The notes below the pieces were generated by a model. The model saw nothing but the letters and a program-made list of their open reading frames with translations. It did not search any database and was not told the DNA's origin. A stretch of 64,000 bases of DNA from Viridibacterium silvisoli (GTDB lineage: Bacteria; Pseudomonadota; Gammaproteobacteria; Burkholderiales; Rhodocyclaceae): assembly GCF_036017035.1 (NCBI RefSeq), contig NZ_JAYXHS010000003.1, forward strand, positions 62,001 through 126,000, given 5' to 3'. The translations under genes and the position numbers were made by a program. Positions within the stretch are counted from its first letter, which is position 1. Every line of letters begins with the position of its first letter. Below are positions 53,777 through 63,063 of the stretch, one piece after another.

Positions 53777-53918
53777 GTTTGTTGTAGCGCAACCTTGGCA
53801 ATCTGGCGACTCGGATAGAATGAACCTTCTGCGAACGCGCCCTGTCCGAGCGCATGCCCATGTTCAGAAATGGGCTTCCAGTCACCACCTCCAACAGCGT
53901 TCCATATAGAAAACAAAC

Positions 53919-54422
53919 ATGAATGCGCTCAACCAGCTCTCACCGCGCCTGATCTTCCTGGCCCTCTTTGCCTTCTGCACCAGCCTCCTCGGGTACGGCC
54001 TTTACCTGCAGCACTATCAAGGCCTCGAGCCCTGCCCGCTGTGTATCCTGCAACGTTACGCATTCGTCGGCATCGCGCTGTTTGCCTTGCTGGGAGGACT
54101 GTTCAATCCACGTGGCATTGCACTCAAACTCTGGAGCGGTCTGATTGTCATCACCGCCATTGCAGGTGGCAGCGTGTCGATCCGCCAGAGCTGGCTGCAG
54201 CACAACCCACCGGAAGTCAGCACCTGCGGCCCGGACCTGAACTACATGATCAGCCACTTCCCCTTGTCGGACGCTTTGCCAAAACTCTTCCATGGAGAGG
54301 GCGATTGCTCGAAGGTCGACTGGAGTCTGTTCGGTCTGTCGATGGCCGAATGGGCGCTGGTGTGTTTCGTACTGGTCATTGCCATCAATATCTGGCTGAT
54401 CTTGCGTCGCCGCACTGCCTGA
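53919..54422 (+). CDS. dsbB: Disulfide bond formation protein B
   Basis: 167 residues, four TM helices. The first periplasmic Cys pair is in EPCPLCILQRYAF and the second in STCGPDLN to EGDCSKVDW. It reoxidises DsbA using quinone. Relevant to the window because the secreted lyases carry conserved Cys modules that would need disulfide formation (inference). Followed by a strong terminator. Confidence 0.96.
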   Translation: MNALNQLSPRLIFLALFAFCTSLLGYGLYLQHYQGLEPCPLCILQRYAFVGIALFALLGGLFNPRGIALKLWSGLIVITAIAGGSVSIRQSWLQHNPPEVSTCGPDLNYMISHFPLSDALPKLFHGEGDCSKVDWSLFGLSMAEWALVCFVLVIAINIWLILRRRTA

Positions 54423-54453
54423 TACAGCGATCACGCAGCCAGTCAGAAGTCTG

Positions 54454-54494
54454 AAAAGAGCCGCCGGGAAATACATTTTCCGGCGGCTCTTTTT
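54454..54494 (+). terminator. Terminator after dsbB
   Basis: AAAAGAGCCGCCGG pairs with CCGGCGGCTCTTTT; T-run follows. Confidence 0.85.
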
Positions 54495-54587
54495 ACTTCC
54501 AGTCCTTGCCCATATGGCCCCCAACCTGGCCTGACAAGCGGTTCATTTCACAAGACGCAATCGAATCTTATGCAGTAAGATTGCCGC

Positions 54588-55439
54588 ATGGCAAACGTCA
54601 AGAAAAGCACTTCTGCAGCCGTCGCACCGGTCAAACAAGACATCGGGAAGGATGATGGCAAGGAGGCACGCGGCTCGATCCAGGTCATTGACCGGATGAT
54701 GAGCCTGCTTGACGCACTTGCGCACCACCGGGAGCCGCCAGGGCTCAAGCAACTGGCTCAGGACACCGCCCTTCACCCCTCCACTGCACACCGCATCCTT
54801 GGCGCACTCGGCGCGAGTGGATTTGTCGAGCGCACCGATGGCGGGGCATACCGTCTCGGCATCCGTCTGCTGGAGCTCGGCAATCTCGTCAAGAATCGCA
54901 TCTCGCTGCGCGAGACTGCCATGCCCTCGATGCTGCGCCTGCACGCTGCCACGGGCGAAAGCGTCAATCTGGGGATGCGTAGCGGCGACGAAATCGTCTA
55001 TATAGAGCGCACCTCAAGTGGCCGCTCGGCCGTGCGCATCGTACATATCGTGGGAGCACGCGCGCCGTTGCACACCACCGCGACCGGCAAGTTATTCCTT
55101 GCGGAAGATGGCCCTGAGCTCAACCGGGAGTACGCCGACCGCACGGGCTTGCCCGGCAATACGCAAGCCTCGCTGACGACGCTCCAGGCACTCGAACAGG
55201 ACCTTGCACGCGTGCGCCGCCAACAAGTGTCTTACGACATGGAAGAAGTGGAAGTAGGTGTGCGCTGCATCGCTGCGGGCATTCGCGATGACGACGGCGA
55301 GCTGGTCGCCGGCTTGTCGCTCTCCACGCCGACAGAACGGTTCAACCCCGACTGGGCACCATTGGTACGAAATACTGCAATGGAGATTTCGCGCGCACTT
55401 GGCTACAGCGGCGACGGCAAGATAGGCAACAAGCGCTGA
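54588..55439 (+). CDS. IclR family transcriptional regulator
   Basis: 283 residues. A basic, disordered N-terminal tail, then a winged helix-turn-helix (SIQVIDRMMSLLDALAHHREPPGLKQLAQDTALHPSTAHRILGAL) and the IclR effector domain (RSGDEIVYIERTSSGRSAVRIVHIVGARAPLHTTATGKLFLA; GVRCIAAGIRDDDGELVAGLSLS). IclR members such as KdgR control pectin and aromatic catabolism, but no target gene is adjacent, so the effector cannot be assigned. It stands alone after dsbB. Confidence 0.92.
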   Translation: MANVKKSTSAAVAPVKQDIGKDDGKEARGSIQVIDRMMSLLDALAHHREPPGLKQLAQDTALHPSTAHRILGALGASGFVERTDGGAYRLGIRLLELGNLVKNRISLRETAMPSMLRLHAATGESVNLGMRSGDEIVYIERTSSGRSAVRIVHIVGARAPLHTTATGKLFLAEDGPELNREYADRTGLPGNTQASLTTLQALEQDLARVRRQQVSYDMEEVEVGVRCIAAGIRDDDGELVAGLSLSTPTERFNPDWAPLVRNTAMEISRALGYSGDGKIGNKR

Positions 55440-55497
55440 TCGTCCTGAGCCCTTCTTGTCTCCCGCGCCATTGCGGCGCGGCAGGTCCTGTCAGCCG

Positions 55498-56547
55498 TCA
55501 GTTAAGCTTGCTGAGCGTGGATACGCTGGCGATGCGAGCCGGTGCGACGGCAGTCTCAACCCACTTGCGGATGCGGATAGCGTCTGCCACGCGGGTAAAA
55601 CGCCCCGACGAGTCCAGCAAGATGATTGCCATGCGCTTGTTGGCCAGCACGACTTGCATCACAAGGCATTTACCAGACTCGTTGATGTAGCCCGTCTTGG
55701 ACAGGTTGATCTGCCAATCCGAGTTGCGCACCAAGGCGTTGGTATTGTGGAAGGCGCGCTCGCGGCCGCTCACCGGCACAGAATATTCGGCAGTGGTACT
55801 GAACTCGCGAATCAGGGGATAGTGCGAAGCTGCGGTGGTCATTGCTACGAGGTCGCGTGCAGACGCAACGTTATTGCGATTCAAGCCGATGCTGTCGTAA
55901 AAACGCGTTTCACTCAAACCCAGCGCCTTGGCCTTGTCATTCATAGCCTGGATGAAGGCTGAGTGACCACCCGGGTAAAAACGGCTCAGCGCCGAAGCAG
56001 CGCGATTTTCCGAAGCCATCAATGCCAGACGCAGCATGTCTTCACGCGTCAGGCGCGTGCCGACGGGTAGATGCGAGCTCGTGCCTTTGAGGCGATCCAC
56101 GTCGTCATCCGTAATCTGCAACATCTCGGTCAAATCGAGATTCGCGTCCAGCACCACCATCGCGGTCATCAACTTGCTGATGGAGGCTATCGGCTGGGCC
56201 AGCGAAGCATTTTTTTCCAGGAGGACCTGGCCTGAATCCATGTCCTGCACGATAAACGCGGAGGACTTCAGGAGAGGATTGCCCTCACGATCAAAATCCG
56301 GAACTGCACGCGGCAGGTAAACCGTCTTGCGTGTCGTTGTGACCGCATTCTTCGTTCTGGTAGTTCTGGAGAACACAACCTTGTTGACGCGCGGTGCAGC
56401 AGCGCTGCTCCTTGTCGCCTTCGTCGCTTTCATCGTTTTGGCACGCGCACGATTTTGCTGACTAGCCGCACTCGCGTCTGCAGAACAGACCAGAGAAAGC
56501 GTCAGGACAGCCCCCATCAGCGCGAAAAACAAGCGATTCGAAATCAT
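55498..56547 (-). CDS. pbpG: D-alanyl-D-alanine endopeptidase (PBP7-like)
   Basis: 349 residues from the ATG at 56547 (GGAG 6 nt upstream). Signal peptide to about 28, a basic Ala/Thr/Lys-rich segment, then the S11 peptidase domain with SISKLM (nucleophile Ser in SxxK), SEN and KTG in NLSKTGYINE. It cuts DD-crosslinks in peptidoglycan during growth. It converges on the IclR gene. Confidence 0.93.
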   Translation of the reverse strand: MISNRLFFALMGAVLTLSLVCSADASAASQQNRARAKTMKATKATRSSAAAPRVNKVVFSRTTRTKNAVTTTRKTVYLPRAVPDFDREGNPLLKSSAFIVQDMDSGQVLLEKNASLAQPIASISKLMTAMVVLDANLDLTEMLQITDDDVDRLKGTSSHLPVGTRLTREDMLRLALMASENRAASALSRFYPGGHSAFIQAMNDKAKALGLSETRFYDSIGLNRNNVASARDLVAMTTAASHYPLIREFSTTAEYSVPVSGRERAFHNTNALVRNSDWQINLSKTGYINESGKCLVMQVVLANKRMAIILLDSSGRFTRVADAIRIRKWVETAVAPARIASVSTLSKLN

Positions 56548-56631
56548 CTGCAACTCCAGTAAAACAACTGCTTCTTTAAATTGTAGCAATAGCTATGAAA
56601 ATTAGACACATAGAAACGAAAGTTGATGCAT

Positions 56632-57897
56632 TTACTCCGCTTCTGTCCAGACATGCTCGAATATGTCTGCCTGCTGCCCGAAGCCTACGCCGTCCTCTGA
56701 CTCGTCAATGCGCAGAAAGTGCGCAATTTCAGCACGCCTTTTCATCGCATCGCGATAGCCCAGCTCCATCAATTCGCGCGTGTAGGGCTTCTCGAAAAGC
56801 AGATAACTGAGTATTGCGGAGCCTGCGCGGCCGTAGGCCCCCGTTCCGCGTAGCACGGTGCGCAACGCCCAAGGCAGGGCACGAACATGCTTCGCTGCAA
56901 TGAAATCCAGGCGCTCACTGGGCGAAATTACCAGAGCTTCAATGGGCTTCAGCGACACCCCTGCCTTCTCACGTACCTCGGGCGGGATTCGCCCCCAAGT
57001 ATCGTTGATACGTTGCAGCCTCTCAATGTCTACGGCCAGACCATCCAGAAAAATACTCGACATGGTATGACCGGCAATCTGGGCGGGTGAAGGGTAGCGA
57101 TCAGATCGCGTGCGGCGGGTCTCGCCTTCCCGGCGGCCATTTCCGATCACCAGTACGCGTTCTGCCCCGAGATGCACAGCGGGGCTGACAGGAGCCAGTT
57201 GGCGCATCGATCCGTCGCCAAAATACTCGCGGTTGATTTTCACGGCCGGAAAAACAAAGGGGATGGCGCTCGAAGCCATCAAGTGATCCACGGTAATGCG
57301 GTGCTTGAGGCCAACCCGCTGGGCGCGACGCCACGGACTCACCTCGGCATTTGCCTCGTAGAAAGTCAGGCTCTCGCCCGTCGAATAACCCGAGCAGGTG
57401 ACGCTGACCGCGTACAGATGGCCCGCCTTGATCGCGTCATCGATGCGGTTGAAGTCGAGGTGATGCTGCAAGAGCTCGCGCAGCGGAGTGTTGTCCAGCA
57501 GAGAGCGTGGGCTGCGGTGAAACAGCCACCCCATGAGCAGGGCTCCCGCCCAGCTCACTACAGATTGCATCACAGCCAATGTGTCGGAGCGATACACCTG
57601 GCTGACCGTGAAGTTGCGCCAGATCCACGCAAGGCGCCGCACGGACTCGCCGAAGTTGTCGGCATAGCAAGCCAGCGCCGCTGCATTTACGGCTCCCGCC
57701 GAAGTGCCGCAAACGATCTGGAAAGGATTGCCTTGGCGCCGTCCCCAGATCGTACGTACGGCACTCAACACACCAACCTGATATGCAGCACGCGCCCCTC
57801 CTCCGGTCAGCACAAGACCGACTTTGCCAGTCGATCTCTCTACGAGCCCATCTATCGTGACGCTTGCTGCTCTATGGTCTGCAAAGCCCTCGCCCAT
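56632..57897 (-). CDS. Patatin-like phospholipase
   Basis: 421 residues from the ATG at 57897 with AGGAGG 9 nt upstream. Patatin signatures: oxyanion loop LVLTGGGARAAYQVGVL, nucleophile elbow CGTSAGAVNAAAL, and the Asp in YFGDGSMRQLAPVSP. No signal peptide. The C-terminal extension (about 290-421) is basic and Arg-rich (HVRALPWALRTVLRGTG). It likely hydrolyses phospholipid acyl esters at the membrane; the substrate is unknown. Confidence 0.92.
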   Translation of the reverse strand: MGEGFADHRAASVTIDGLVERSTGKVGLVLTGGGARAAYQVGVLSAVRTIWGRRQGNPFQIVCGTSAGAVNAAALACYADNFGESVRRLAWIWRNFTVSQVYRSDTLAVMQSVVSWAGALLMGWLFHRSPRSLLDNTPLRELLQHHLDFNRIDDAIKAGHLYAVSVTCSGYSTGESLTFYEANAEVSPWRRAQRVGLKHRITVDHLMASSAIPFVFPAVKINREYFGDGSMRQLAPVSPAVHLGAERVLVIGNGRREGETRRTRSDRYPSPAQIAGHTMSSIFLDGLAVDIERLQRINDTWGRIPPEVREKAGVSLKPIEALVISPSERLDFIAAKHVRALPWALRTVLRGTGAYGRAGSAILSYLLFEKPYTRELMELGYRDAMKRRAEIAHFLRIDESEDGVGFGQQADIFEHVWTEAE

Positions 57898-57987
57898 GAC
57901 GCCCACCCTCCTGAAATGAGCTTACGGCATGTCGTCGCCCGCGCTTGACTCAGGAAGACTGTCGGTTGCGTTACAACCGACAGGCGC

Positions 57988-60282
57988 TCACCTTGATTCG
58001 TTGGCCTGCCCCAAGTCCCGCCCGGCTTCGACAACCGTCAAAGCAGCCATGTTGACGATGCGGCGTACCGTCGCAGTAGGCGTCAGGATATGCACGGGCT
58101 TCGCTGTACCCAGCAGGATCGGCCCGACCGTCATGCCCTCACCCGAGGCGGTCTTGAGCAGATTGAAAGCGATATTGGCTGCATCCAGGGTCGGAAAGAC
58201 CAGCAGATTCGCATCTTCCCGCATGTGCGCATTCGGGAAGATTTGCATTCTGATTTTTGCGTCCAACGCTGCGTCGCCGTGCATCTCCCCTTCGACCTCA
58301 ATATCAGGGCGACGCGACTGCAAGAGCTGGAAGGCGTCACGCATCTTGGTCGAGGTGGGTGAATCATCGGTGCCAAAGCTCGAGTGCGACAGCAGCGCCA
58401 CCTTTGGCATCATGCCAAAGCGGCGCACCTCCTCGACAGCCAGGCACGTCATCTCGAATATCTGCTCGGCATTCGGATCGTAGTTAACATACGTATCGCA
58501 CAGAAAGATGGTTCGCCCCGGCAGCACCAGCAAGTTCATGGCGTAGAAGTTGTGGACGCCTTCGCGACGCCCGAGCACGGTATTGACCAGCGAAAGATGC
58601 TGATCATGCATCCCGTAGGTGCCGCAGATCATGCCATCTGCGTAACCAAACTTGAGCAACAAGGCCCCGATCAGGGTCGTGCGACGGCGAACCTCGCGCT
58701 TGGCGTATTCCACTGACACCCCTCGACGCTCCATCAAGCCGTGATAGTGCGTCCACAGCTCACGGTAACGCGGATCCGAGTCCTGGTTCACCAACTCGAA
58801 ATCGATCTCCGGCCGCATGCGCAGGCCAAATCGTTCGATATACATCGAGACTACGTCAGGACGGCCAATCAGGATCGGGCGCGCCAAGCCCTCGTCTACG
58901 ACGGCCTGCACGGCCCGCAACACGCGCTCGGATTCACCTTCTGCAAAGATGATGCGTTTGGGCGCACGCTTGGCCGCAGAGAACACCGGCTTCATGATCA
59001 GGCCGGACTGCCATACGAAATTGTTCAGCTGCTGCGTGTAGGCATCCCAGTCCTGGATCGGCCGCGTCGCCACGCCCGACTCCATCGCTGCACAGGCCAC
59101 CGCCGGTGCGATCTTGACGATGAGACGAGGATCGAAAGGCTTGGGAATGATGTACTCAGGGCCGAACGAACACGGCTGTTCGCCATAAGCGGCCGCGACG
59201 ATGTCCGAGGCTTCCACCTGCGCGAGCTCGGCGATCGCACGCACTGCGGCGAGCTTCATCGCGTCATTGATCGTCGTCGCTCCGACGTCGAGCGCACCGC
59301 GGAAAATGAACGGAAAACACAGGACGTTGTTGACCTGGTTCGGGTAGTCGGAGCGCCCAGTGGCGATGATCGCGTCCGAGCGCACGGCTTTGGCTTCGCC
59401 GGGAAGGATCTCCGGCACGGGATTGGCGAGCGCGAAGATGAGCGGATGCGGCGCCATGCGCGCAACCATGTCCGGCTTCAAAACGCCCGCCGCCGACAAG
59501 CCGAGGAACACGTCAGCGTTGTCGATCACCTCCCCTAGCGTGCGCGCCGAAGTTTCCTTCGCGTAGCGTGCCTTGATGGGCTCCATCTCCTCGATGCGTC
59601 CTTCATAGACGACACCCTTGATGTCGGTCACCCAGATGTTCTTGACCGGGATGCCCAGCATCACCAAGAGATCGAGACAGGCCAGCGCCGCCGCCCCCGC
59701 GCCCGAGGTCACCACCTTGACCTGATCGAGAGGCTTGCCCATCAATTTCAAGCCATTGAGTATCGCCGCGCCGACGACGATCGCCGTGCCATGCTGGTCA
59801 TCATGGAAGACCGGAATCTTCATGCGCTCGCGCAGCTTGCTTTCGATGTAGAAGCACTCGGGCGCCTTGATGTCTTCCAGATTGATACCGCCGAAAGTCG
59901 GCTCCAGTGAAGCGATGATGTCGATCAATTTATCGGGATCGCGCTCATCGATCTCGATATCGAACACATCGATACCGGCAAATTTCTTGAAGAGAACGGC
60001 CTTACCTTCCATCACCGGCTTTGCAGCCAGTGGACCAATCGGGCCAAGCCCCAGCACCGCCGTGCCGTTGGTAACAACGCCAATCAGATTGGCTCGTGCC
60101 GTGAGTTCGCTCGCCTGTGCTGGATCATCGACGATGGCATCACACGCCGCTGCCACACCCGGAGAGTAAGCCAGCGAGAGATCGCGCTGATTACTGAGAA
60201 GCTTGGTTGGCGTAACCGATATCTTTCCCGGCCGCCCTTGACGGTGGTACTCCAGCGCCTCGGCGCGAATTCTTTCATCCAT
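57988..60282 (-). CDS. maeB: NADP-dependent malic enzyme (MaeB type)
   Basis: 764 residues. Oxidatively decarboxylates malate to pyruvate. The N-terminal malic domain has TKLLSNQRDLSLAYSPGVA, KKFAGIDVFDIEIDE, VFHDDQHGTAIV and the NADP motif TSGAGAAALACLDLL. The C-terminal phosphate-acetyltransferase-like regulatory domain (about 430-764) is conserved, as in E. coli MaeB, and usually lacks Pta activity. The ATG at 60282 overlaps nothing. A perfect hairpin lies 61 nt upstream. Confidence 0.96.
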   Translation of the reverse strand: MDERIRAEALEYHRQGRPGKISVTPTKLLSNQRDLSLAYSPGVAAACDAIVDDPAQASELTARANLIGVVTNGTAVLGLGPIGPLAAKPVMEGKAVLFKKFAGIDVFDIEIDERDPDKLIDIIASLEPTFGGINLEDIKAPECFYIESKLRERMKIPVFHDDQHGTAIVVGAAILNGLKLMGKPLDQVKVVTSGAGAAALACLDLLVMLGIPVKNIWVTDIKGVVYEGRIEEMEPIKARYAKETSARTLGEVIDNADVFLGLSAAGVLKPDMVARMAPHPLIFALANPVPEILPGEAKAVRSDAIIATGRSDYPNQVNNVLCFPFIFRGALDVGATTINDAMKLAAVRAIAELAQVEASDIVAAAYGEQPCSFGPEYIIPKPFDPRLIVKIAPAVACAAMESGVATRPIQDWDAYTQQLNNFVWQSGLIMKPVFSAAKRAPKRIIFAEGESERVLRAVQAVVDEGLARPILIGRPDVVSMYIERFGLRMRPEIDFELVNQDSDPRYRELWTHYHGLMERRGVSVEYAKREVRRRTTLIGALLLKFGYADGMICGTYGMHDQHLSLVNTVLGRREGVHNFYAMNLLVLPGRTIFLCDTYVNYDPNAEQIFEMTCLAVEEVRRFGMMPKVALLSHSSFGTDDSPTSTKMRDAFQLLQSRRPDIEVEGEMHGDAALDAKIRMQIFPNAHMREDANLLVFPTLDAANIAFNLLKTASGEGMTVGPILLGTAKPVHILTPTATVRRIVNMAALTVVEAGRDLGQANESR

Positions 60283-60618
60283 GAACCCACCTCTTGAAAT
60301 TCAGCCACCGGCTGCATGCATGTCACAAGCATGCAAGAGCCGCACCGGAAAGCGCAGCGCTTTCCGGTGAGCTACATTCTACGACTCGGCACTGGAAGAC
60401 TGTCCCCGGGAAAACCACAAGAAATCGTGGAAATCTGCAGCACCACCTGCACGGGAAACTGACGGGAAAAAGAGAAGGAGGGAGATGATTGAATCGGCCA
60501 ACGCCGACGAAGAGACCTTGCCACCAATCAGGGAGAAGCGCTCAAGGCAACCACCTTATGCAGAAAATCACTGCAGTGCCGGGCTACAAGCCGTGGAAGC
60601 ACTGCCACGCCAGATCAA
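60283..60618. other. Intergenic region upstream of maeB
   Basis: 336 bp with no credible gene; a short open frame on the plus strand overlaps the transglycosylase antisense and has no family signal. It contains the hairpin at 60343-60369 and an imperfect ATGCATG/CATGC repeat near 60315. Confidence 0.5.
60343..60369. repeat. Perfect 12-bp inverted repeat upstream of maeB
   Basis: CACCGGAAAGCG and CGCTTTCCGGTG flank a CAG centre. Without a T-tract on either side it may act as an operator or a 5' leader hairpin, or end the upstream transglycosylase unit weakly. Confidence 0.55.
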
Positions 60619-61392
60619 TCAACCAGGGTTTCCGGTCGACTCGACATCCTTGGTAGTTGCCACGACCGGCACCACGCCTGATGTGTTCGCAGCAACTTCT
60701 GCACGCACGCTGCCGAACTTCATGATCTGACGAAAGCGCTCAACTTCGTTCAGGACCTTTGCAGCGTAGGTCATATCGGACGCATCAGAAACGCCACCGT
60801 ACTGCTGCAAGGCCGCTTCGAGCGCACCATTGTTACGCATGTACTCGCGCAAGATGCGCGCACCGACGCGGATGTTCTCGGTCGGCTCCAGCAGGGCAAC
60901 TGCGCCCAGTGAGGAATCAATCTTGTCTTGATGGAAACGCGGGATGATCTGCATCAGACCCTGCGCACCGAAAACGCTCTCAGCCAGAGGGTTGAAGCCG
61001 GACTCAACGGAAGTCACAGCCAGAATCAGCACCGGATCCACCTTGGTTGCACGGCCTTCGTGAATGGAGGTCCATACCAACTGCTCCAGGCCCGTTGCCG
61101 ACACTTTGTAGCGTTTGGCAAGGTATTGCACCAAGCGCGTGTATTCAGGACTCAGCTTGCCCTGCTCCACTGGTGAGGCGTCAGCAACACCATCAGCAAC
61201 GGCCAGCACCTCAGCTTCGGCAGGATGGAAGGCAACGCGCGGATTAAGCCCATCAACGCCATGTGCGGCATATTGATAAGCGACCAGACTCACCACCAGA
61301 ACACCGGCAACGAGCAGACTGCCGTGCGCAAAATTCAGGAAAAAACTGGCGGCGTGCCCTGCGAACCGCTTAAGAAACTTCACATCAGACAT
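60619..61392 (-). CDS. Membrane-anchored lytic transglycosylase (SLT domain)
   Basis: 257 residues from the ATG at 61392 (GGAGG 6-10 nt upstream). One TM helix at about 24-42 (LLVAGVLVVSLVAYQYA) is followed by a periplasmic SLT domain. The catalytic Glu is in TSVESGFNPLAESVFGAQGLMQIIP, followed by NIRVGARILREYMRNNGALEAALQQYGG. It cleaves peptidoglycan with 1,6-anhydro-MurNAc formation. The C-terminal tail is Val/Thr-rich and has no known domain. Confidence 0.9.
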   Translation of the reverse strand: MSDVKFLKRFAGHAASFFLNFAHGSLLVAGVLVVSLVAYQYAAHGVDGLNPRVAFHPAEAEVLAVADGVADASPVEQGKLSPEYTRLVQYLAKRYKVSATGLEQLVWTSIHEGRATKVDPVLILAVTSVESGFNPLAESVFGAQGLMQIIPRFHQDKIDSSLGAVALLEPTENIRVGARILREYMRNNGALEAALQQYGGVSDASDMTYAAKVLNEVERFRQIMKFGSVRAEVAANTSGVVPVVATTKDVESTGNPG

Positions 61393-61892
61393 CTTGACCT
61401 CCACACGTTGCCACGTCGGACGGCTTTGGCGCACAAACACTTCGTGCGCGGCCGAAGCCAATCGTCTCGCAATTGGCCCCAAGGACATGGACAGACTCTC
61501 GACGGATGCCCCTGCAGCAGGCAGGTTCCGTCTTGTTTTACCGATCTCCTACTGCCCGCGAATACCACTCCGGCAAACAGTGAATCTCTGGTTGAAGTCT
61601 TGCCAGGCGTCACTTTGATGACAGACAGACGGCAAGATTCGTGGCTCAGGATTGCGCCCACAAGGGCAGAAAACCTGATTTATTTGACATCTCCAAAAAC
61701 GCTTTTCCAGCTTTTCGGCCACGTCAGGATGGGGCCATTCTATTGATTTGATTGAACTTTGTCAATCCACCACCAAACCCCCGCCCCACGGGGACTTTGC
61801 ATTTGTCATACTCCGATTTCGTGCTGGATATCACGCGCCATGCGACCGTTCGTCGCCCCTGGCTAAAGCTGCACGCGATGGCTGATACAAAG
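61393..61892. other. Intergenic region between the transglycosylase and the H1-like gene
   Basis: About 500 bp. Open frames here overlap on both strands, lack ribosome-binding sites and show no family signature, so I see no gene. The right part is AT-richer (61660-61770) and may carry the transglycosylase promoter. Confidence 0.45.
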
Positions 61893-61919
61893 AAAAAGGG
61901 GCGCTCGCGCGCCCCTTTT
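61893..61919. terminator. Bidirectional terminator downstream of the H1-like gene
   Basis: AAAAGGGGCGC/GCGCCCCTTTT stem with loop TCGC; T runs on both strands. It lies 19 nt past the stop of the H1-like gene. Confidence 0.85.
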
Positions 61920-61938
61920 GATTCACCAACAACTCCGA

Positions 61939-62790
61939 TCAGGAAGGACGGGAGCCAGATGGGAATGGCCAGGCAGCCGTCGGGTTCAGCGACGACTTGA
62001 GACCTGGAGTTGCCGCCGTCGAAGGCGTTGGCTTTACTTCTGCGGCAGCTGCCGGTGCTGCGGCAGCAGGCGCTGCAGGCGCAGCGGCAGCAGGCGCAGG
62101 TTCCGACTTTGGCGCAGCGGCCTTCTTGGCAGCAGCCTTTTTCGGCGCCGCCGTCTTGGGAGCAGCCTTCGGTGCCGAAGACTTCTTCACTGCAGGCTTG
62201 GCAGCGGCTTTGACAGGAGCAACCTTCTTTACAGCAGGCTTGGCAGCTGGCTTCTTCGCAGCAGGTTTGGCAGCAGCTTTCGCAGGTGCCTTTTTCGCTG
62301 CAGGCTTAGCAGCGGCCTTCTTGGCTGCTGGCTTCTTGGCAGCCGGCTTTGCTGCAGCCTTAGGTGCGGCCTTCTTCACAGCAGGCTTGGCTGCTGGCTT
62401 CTTGGCAACAACCTTCTTGGCTGCCGGTTTCGCTGCCGCCTTAGGCGCTGCCTTCTTCACTGCAGGCTTGGCTGCCGGCTTCTTGGCAACAACCTTCTTG
62501 GCTGCTGGCTTGGCCGCAACCTTCTTGGCTGCTGGCTTTGCAGCTGCCTTAGGCGCTGCCTTCTTCACTGCAGGCTTGGCTGCTGGCTTCTTGGCAACGA
62601 CCTTCTTGGCTGCTGGCTTGGCCGCAACTTTTTTGGCTGCCGGCTTTGCTGCTGCCTTAGGCGCCGCCTTCTTCACTGCAGGCTTTGCAGCAACCTTCTT
62701 GGCTGCTGGCTTTGCAGCTGCCTTGGGGGCTGCCTTCTTGACTGCAGGTTTCGCAGCCGCCTTCTTGGTACTGGACTTTGCTGTTGCCAT
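61939..62790 (-). CDS. Histone H1-like / AlgP-type Lys-Ala-Pro repeat protein
   Basis: 283 residues from the ATG at 62790 (AGGAGG 7 nt upstream). After MATAKSSTKK the protein is almost only Ala, Lys, Pro and Val, in repeats such as AAAKPAAKK and VVAKKPAAKPAVKK to about residue 215. An Ala/Pro tail without Lys (PAPAAAAPAAPAAAA) and the end GSRPS follow. Proteins of this kind (AlgP, HctB, PhaF C-terminus) bind DNA nonspecifically. There is no phasin domain, so it is not a full PhaF. The repeats may cause length variation. Confidence 0.88.
   Translation of the reverse strand: MATAKSSTKKAAAKPAVKKAAPKAAAKPAAKKVAAKPAVKKAAPKAAAKPAAKKVAAKPAAKKVVAKKPAAKPAVKKAAPKAAAKPAAKKVAAKPAAKKVVAKKPAAKPAVKKAAPKAAAKPAAKKVVAKKPAAKPAVKKAAPKAAAKPAAKKPAAKKAAAKPAAKKAPAKAAAKPAAKKPAAKPAVKKVAPVKAAAKPAVKKSSAPKAAPKTAAPKKAAAKKAAAPKSEPAPAAAAPAAPAAAAPAAAAEVKPTPSTAATPGLKSSLNPTAAWPFPSGSRPS
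62240..62760 (-). repeat. Tandem repeat in the H1-like gene
   Basis: Imperfect DNA repeats of about 27 and 100 bp (GGCTTGGCTGCTGGCTTCTT-type units) encoding Lys-Ala-Pro repeats. Likely prone to slippage and to misassembly. Confidence 0.8.
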
Positions 62791-62988
62791 CACACACCTC
62801 CTTTGCTAGTCGCTGGGGTTTCAAGCCCAACACGAGGAAAGCACCGCCAGCCTGGCAAGCTGGAAGTGCGTTGCCGTACTACCGTACGGCGCTGGAAAAA
62901 CCGTCCAACAAAAACGAAAGCAGCGCGCCCTGCTTCTCTTGCGAGAAACGGGACGCGCTGCCAATACTTGAGGACTGCTCACATTGAC

Positions 62989-63032
62989 CACCGCAATGCG
63001 GTGGGTGAACGTGAGCACCCCGAAGGGCGCTC
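62989..63032 (-). repeat. Two short hairpins downstream of nrdB
   Basis: CCACCGCA/GCGGTGG (62989-63004) and GAGCACCC/GGGCGCTC with a CGAA loop (63013-63032). They lie within the 270 bp between nrdB and the H1-like gene. Neither has a convincing T-tract; they may stabilise or weakly end the nrdB transcript. The rest of this gap shows no gene. Confidence 0.4.
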
Positions 63033-63063
63033 GAAAGTCGAAAAGGATTCTGCAAGCAGGAGA

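Noticed and set aside
60485..60730. 81-codon plus-strand frame next to the transglycosylase
   Set aside because: It overlaps the transglycosylase 3' end antisense and has no ribosome-binding site or family signal.
61225..61746. Open frames in the transglycosylase upstream region
   Set aside because: Conflicting frames on both strands, no start context, no recognisable domain.
61997..62809. Ala/Gly/Phe-rich open frame opposite the H1-like gene
   Set aside because: Mirror of the Lys-Ala-Pro repeats; the minus strand has AGGAGG, a normal start and a terminator.
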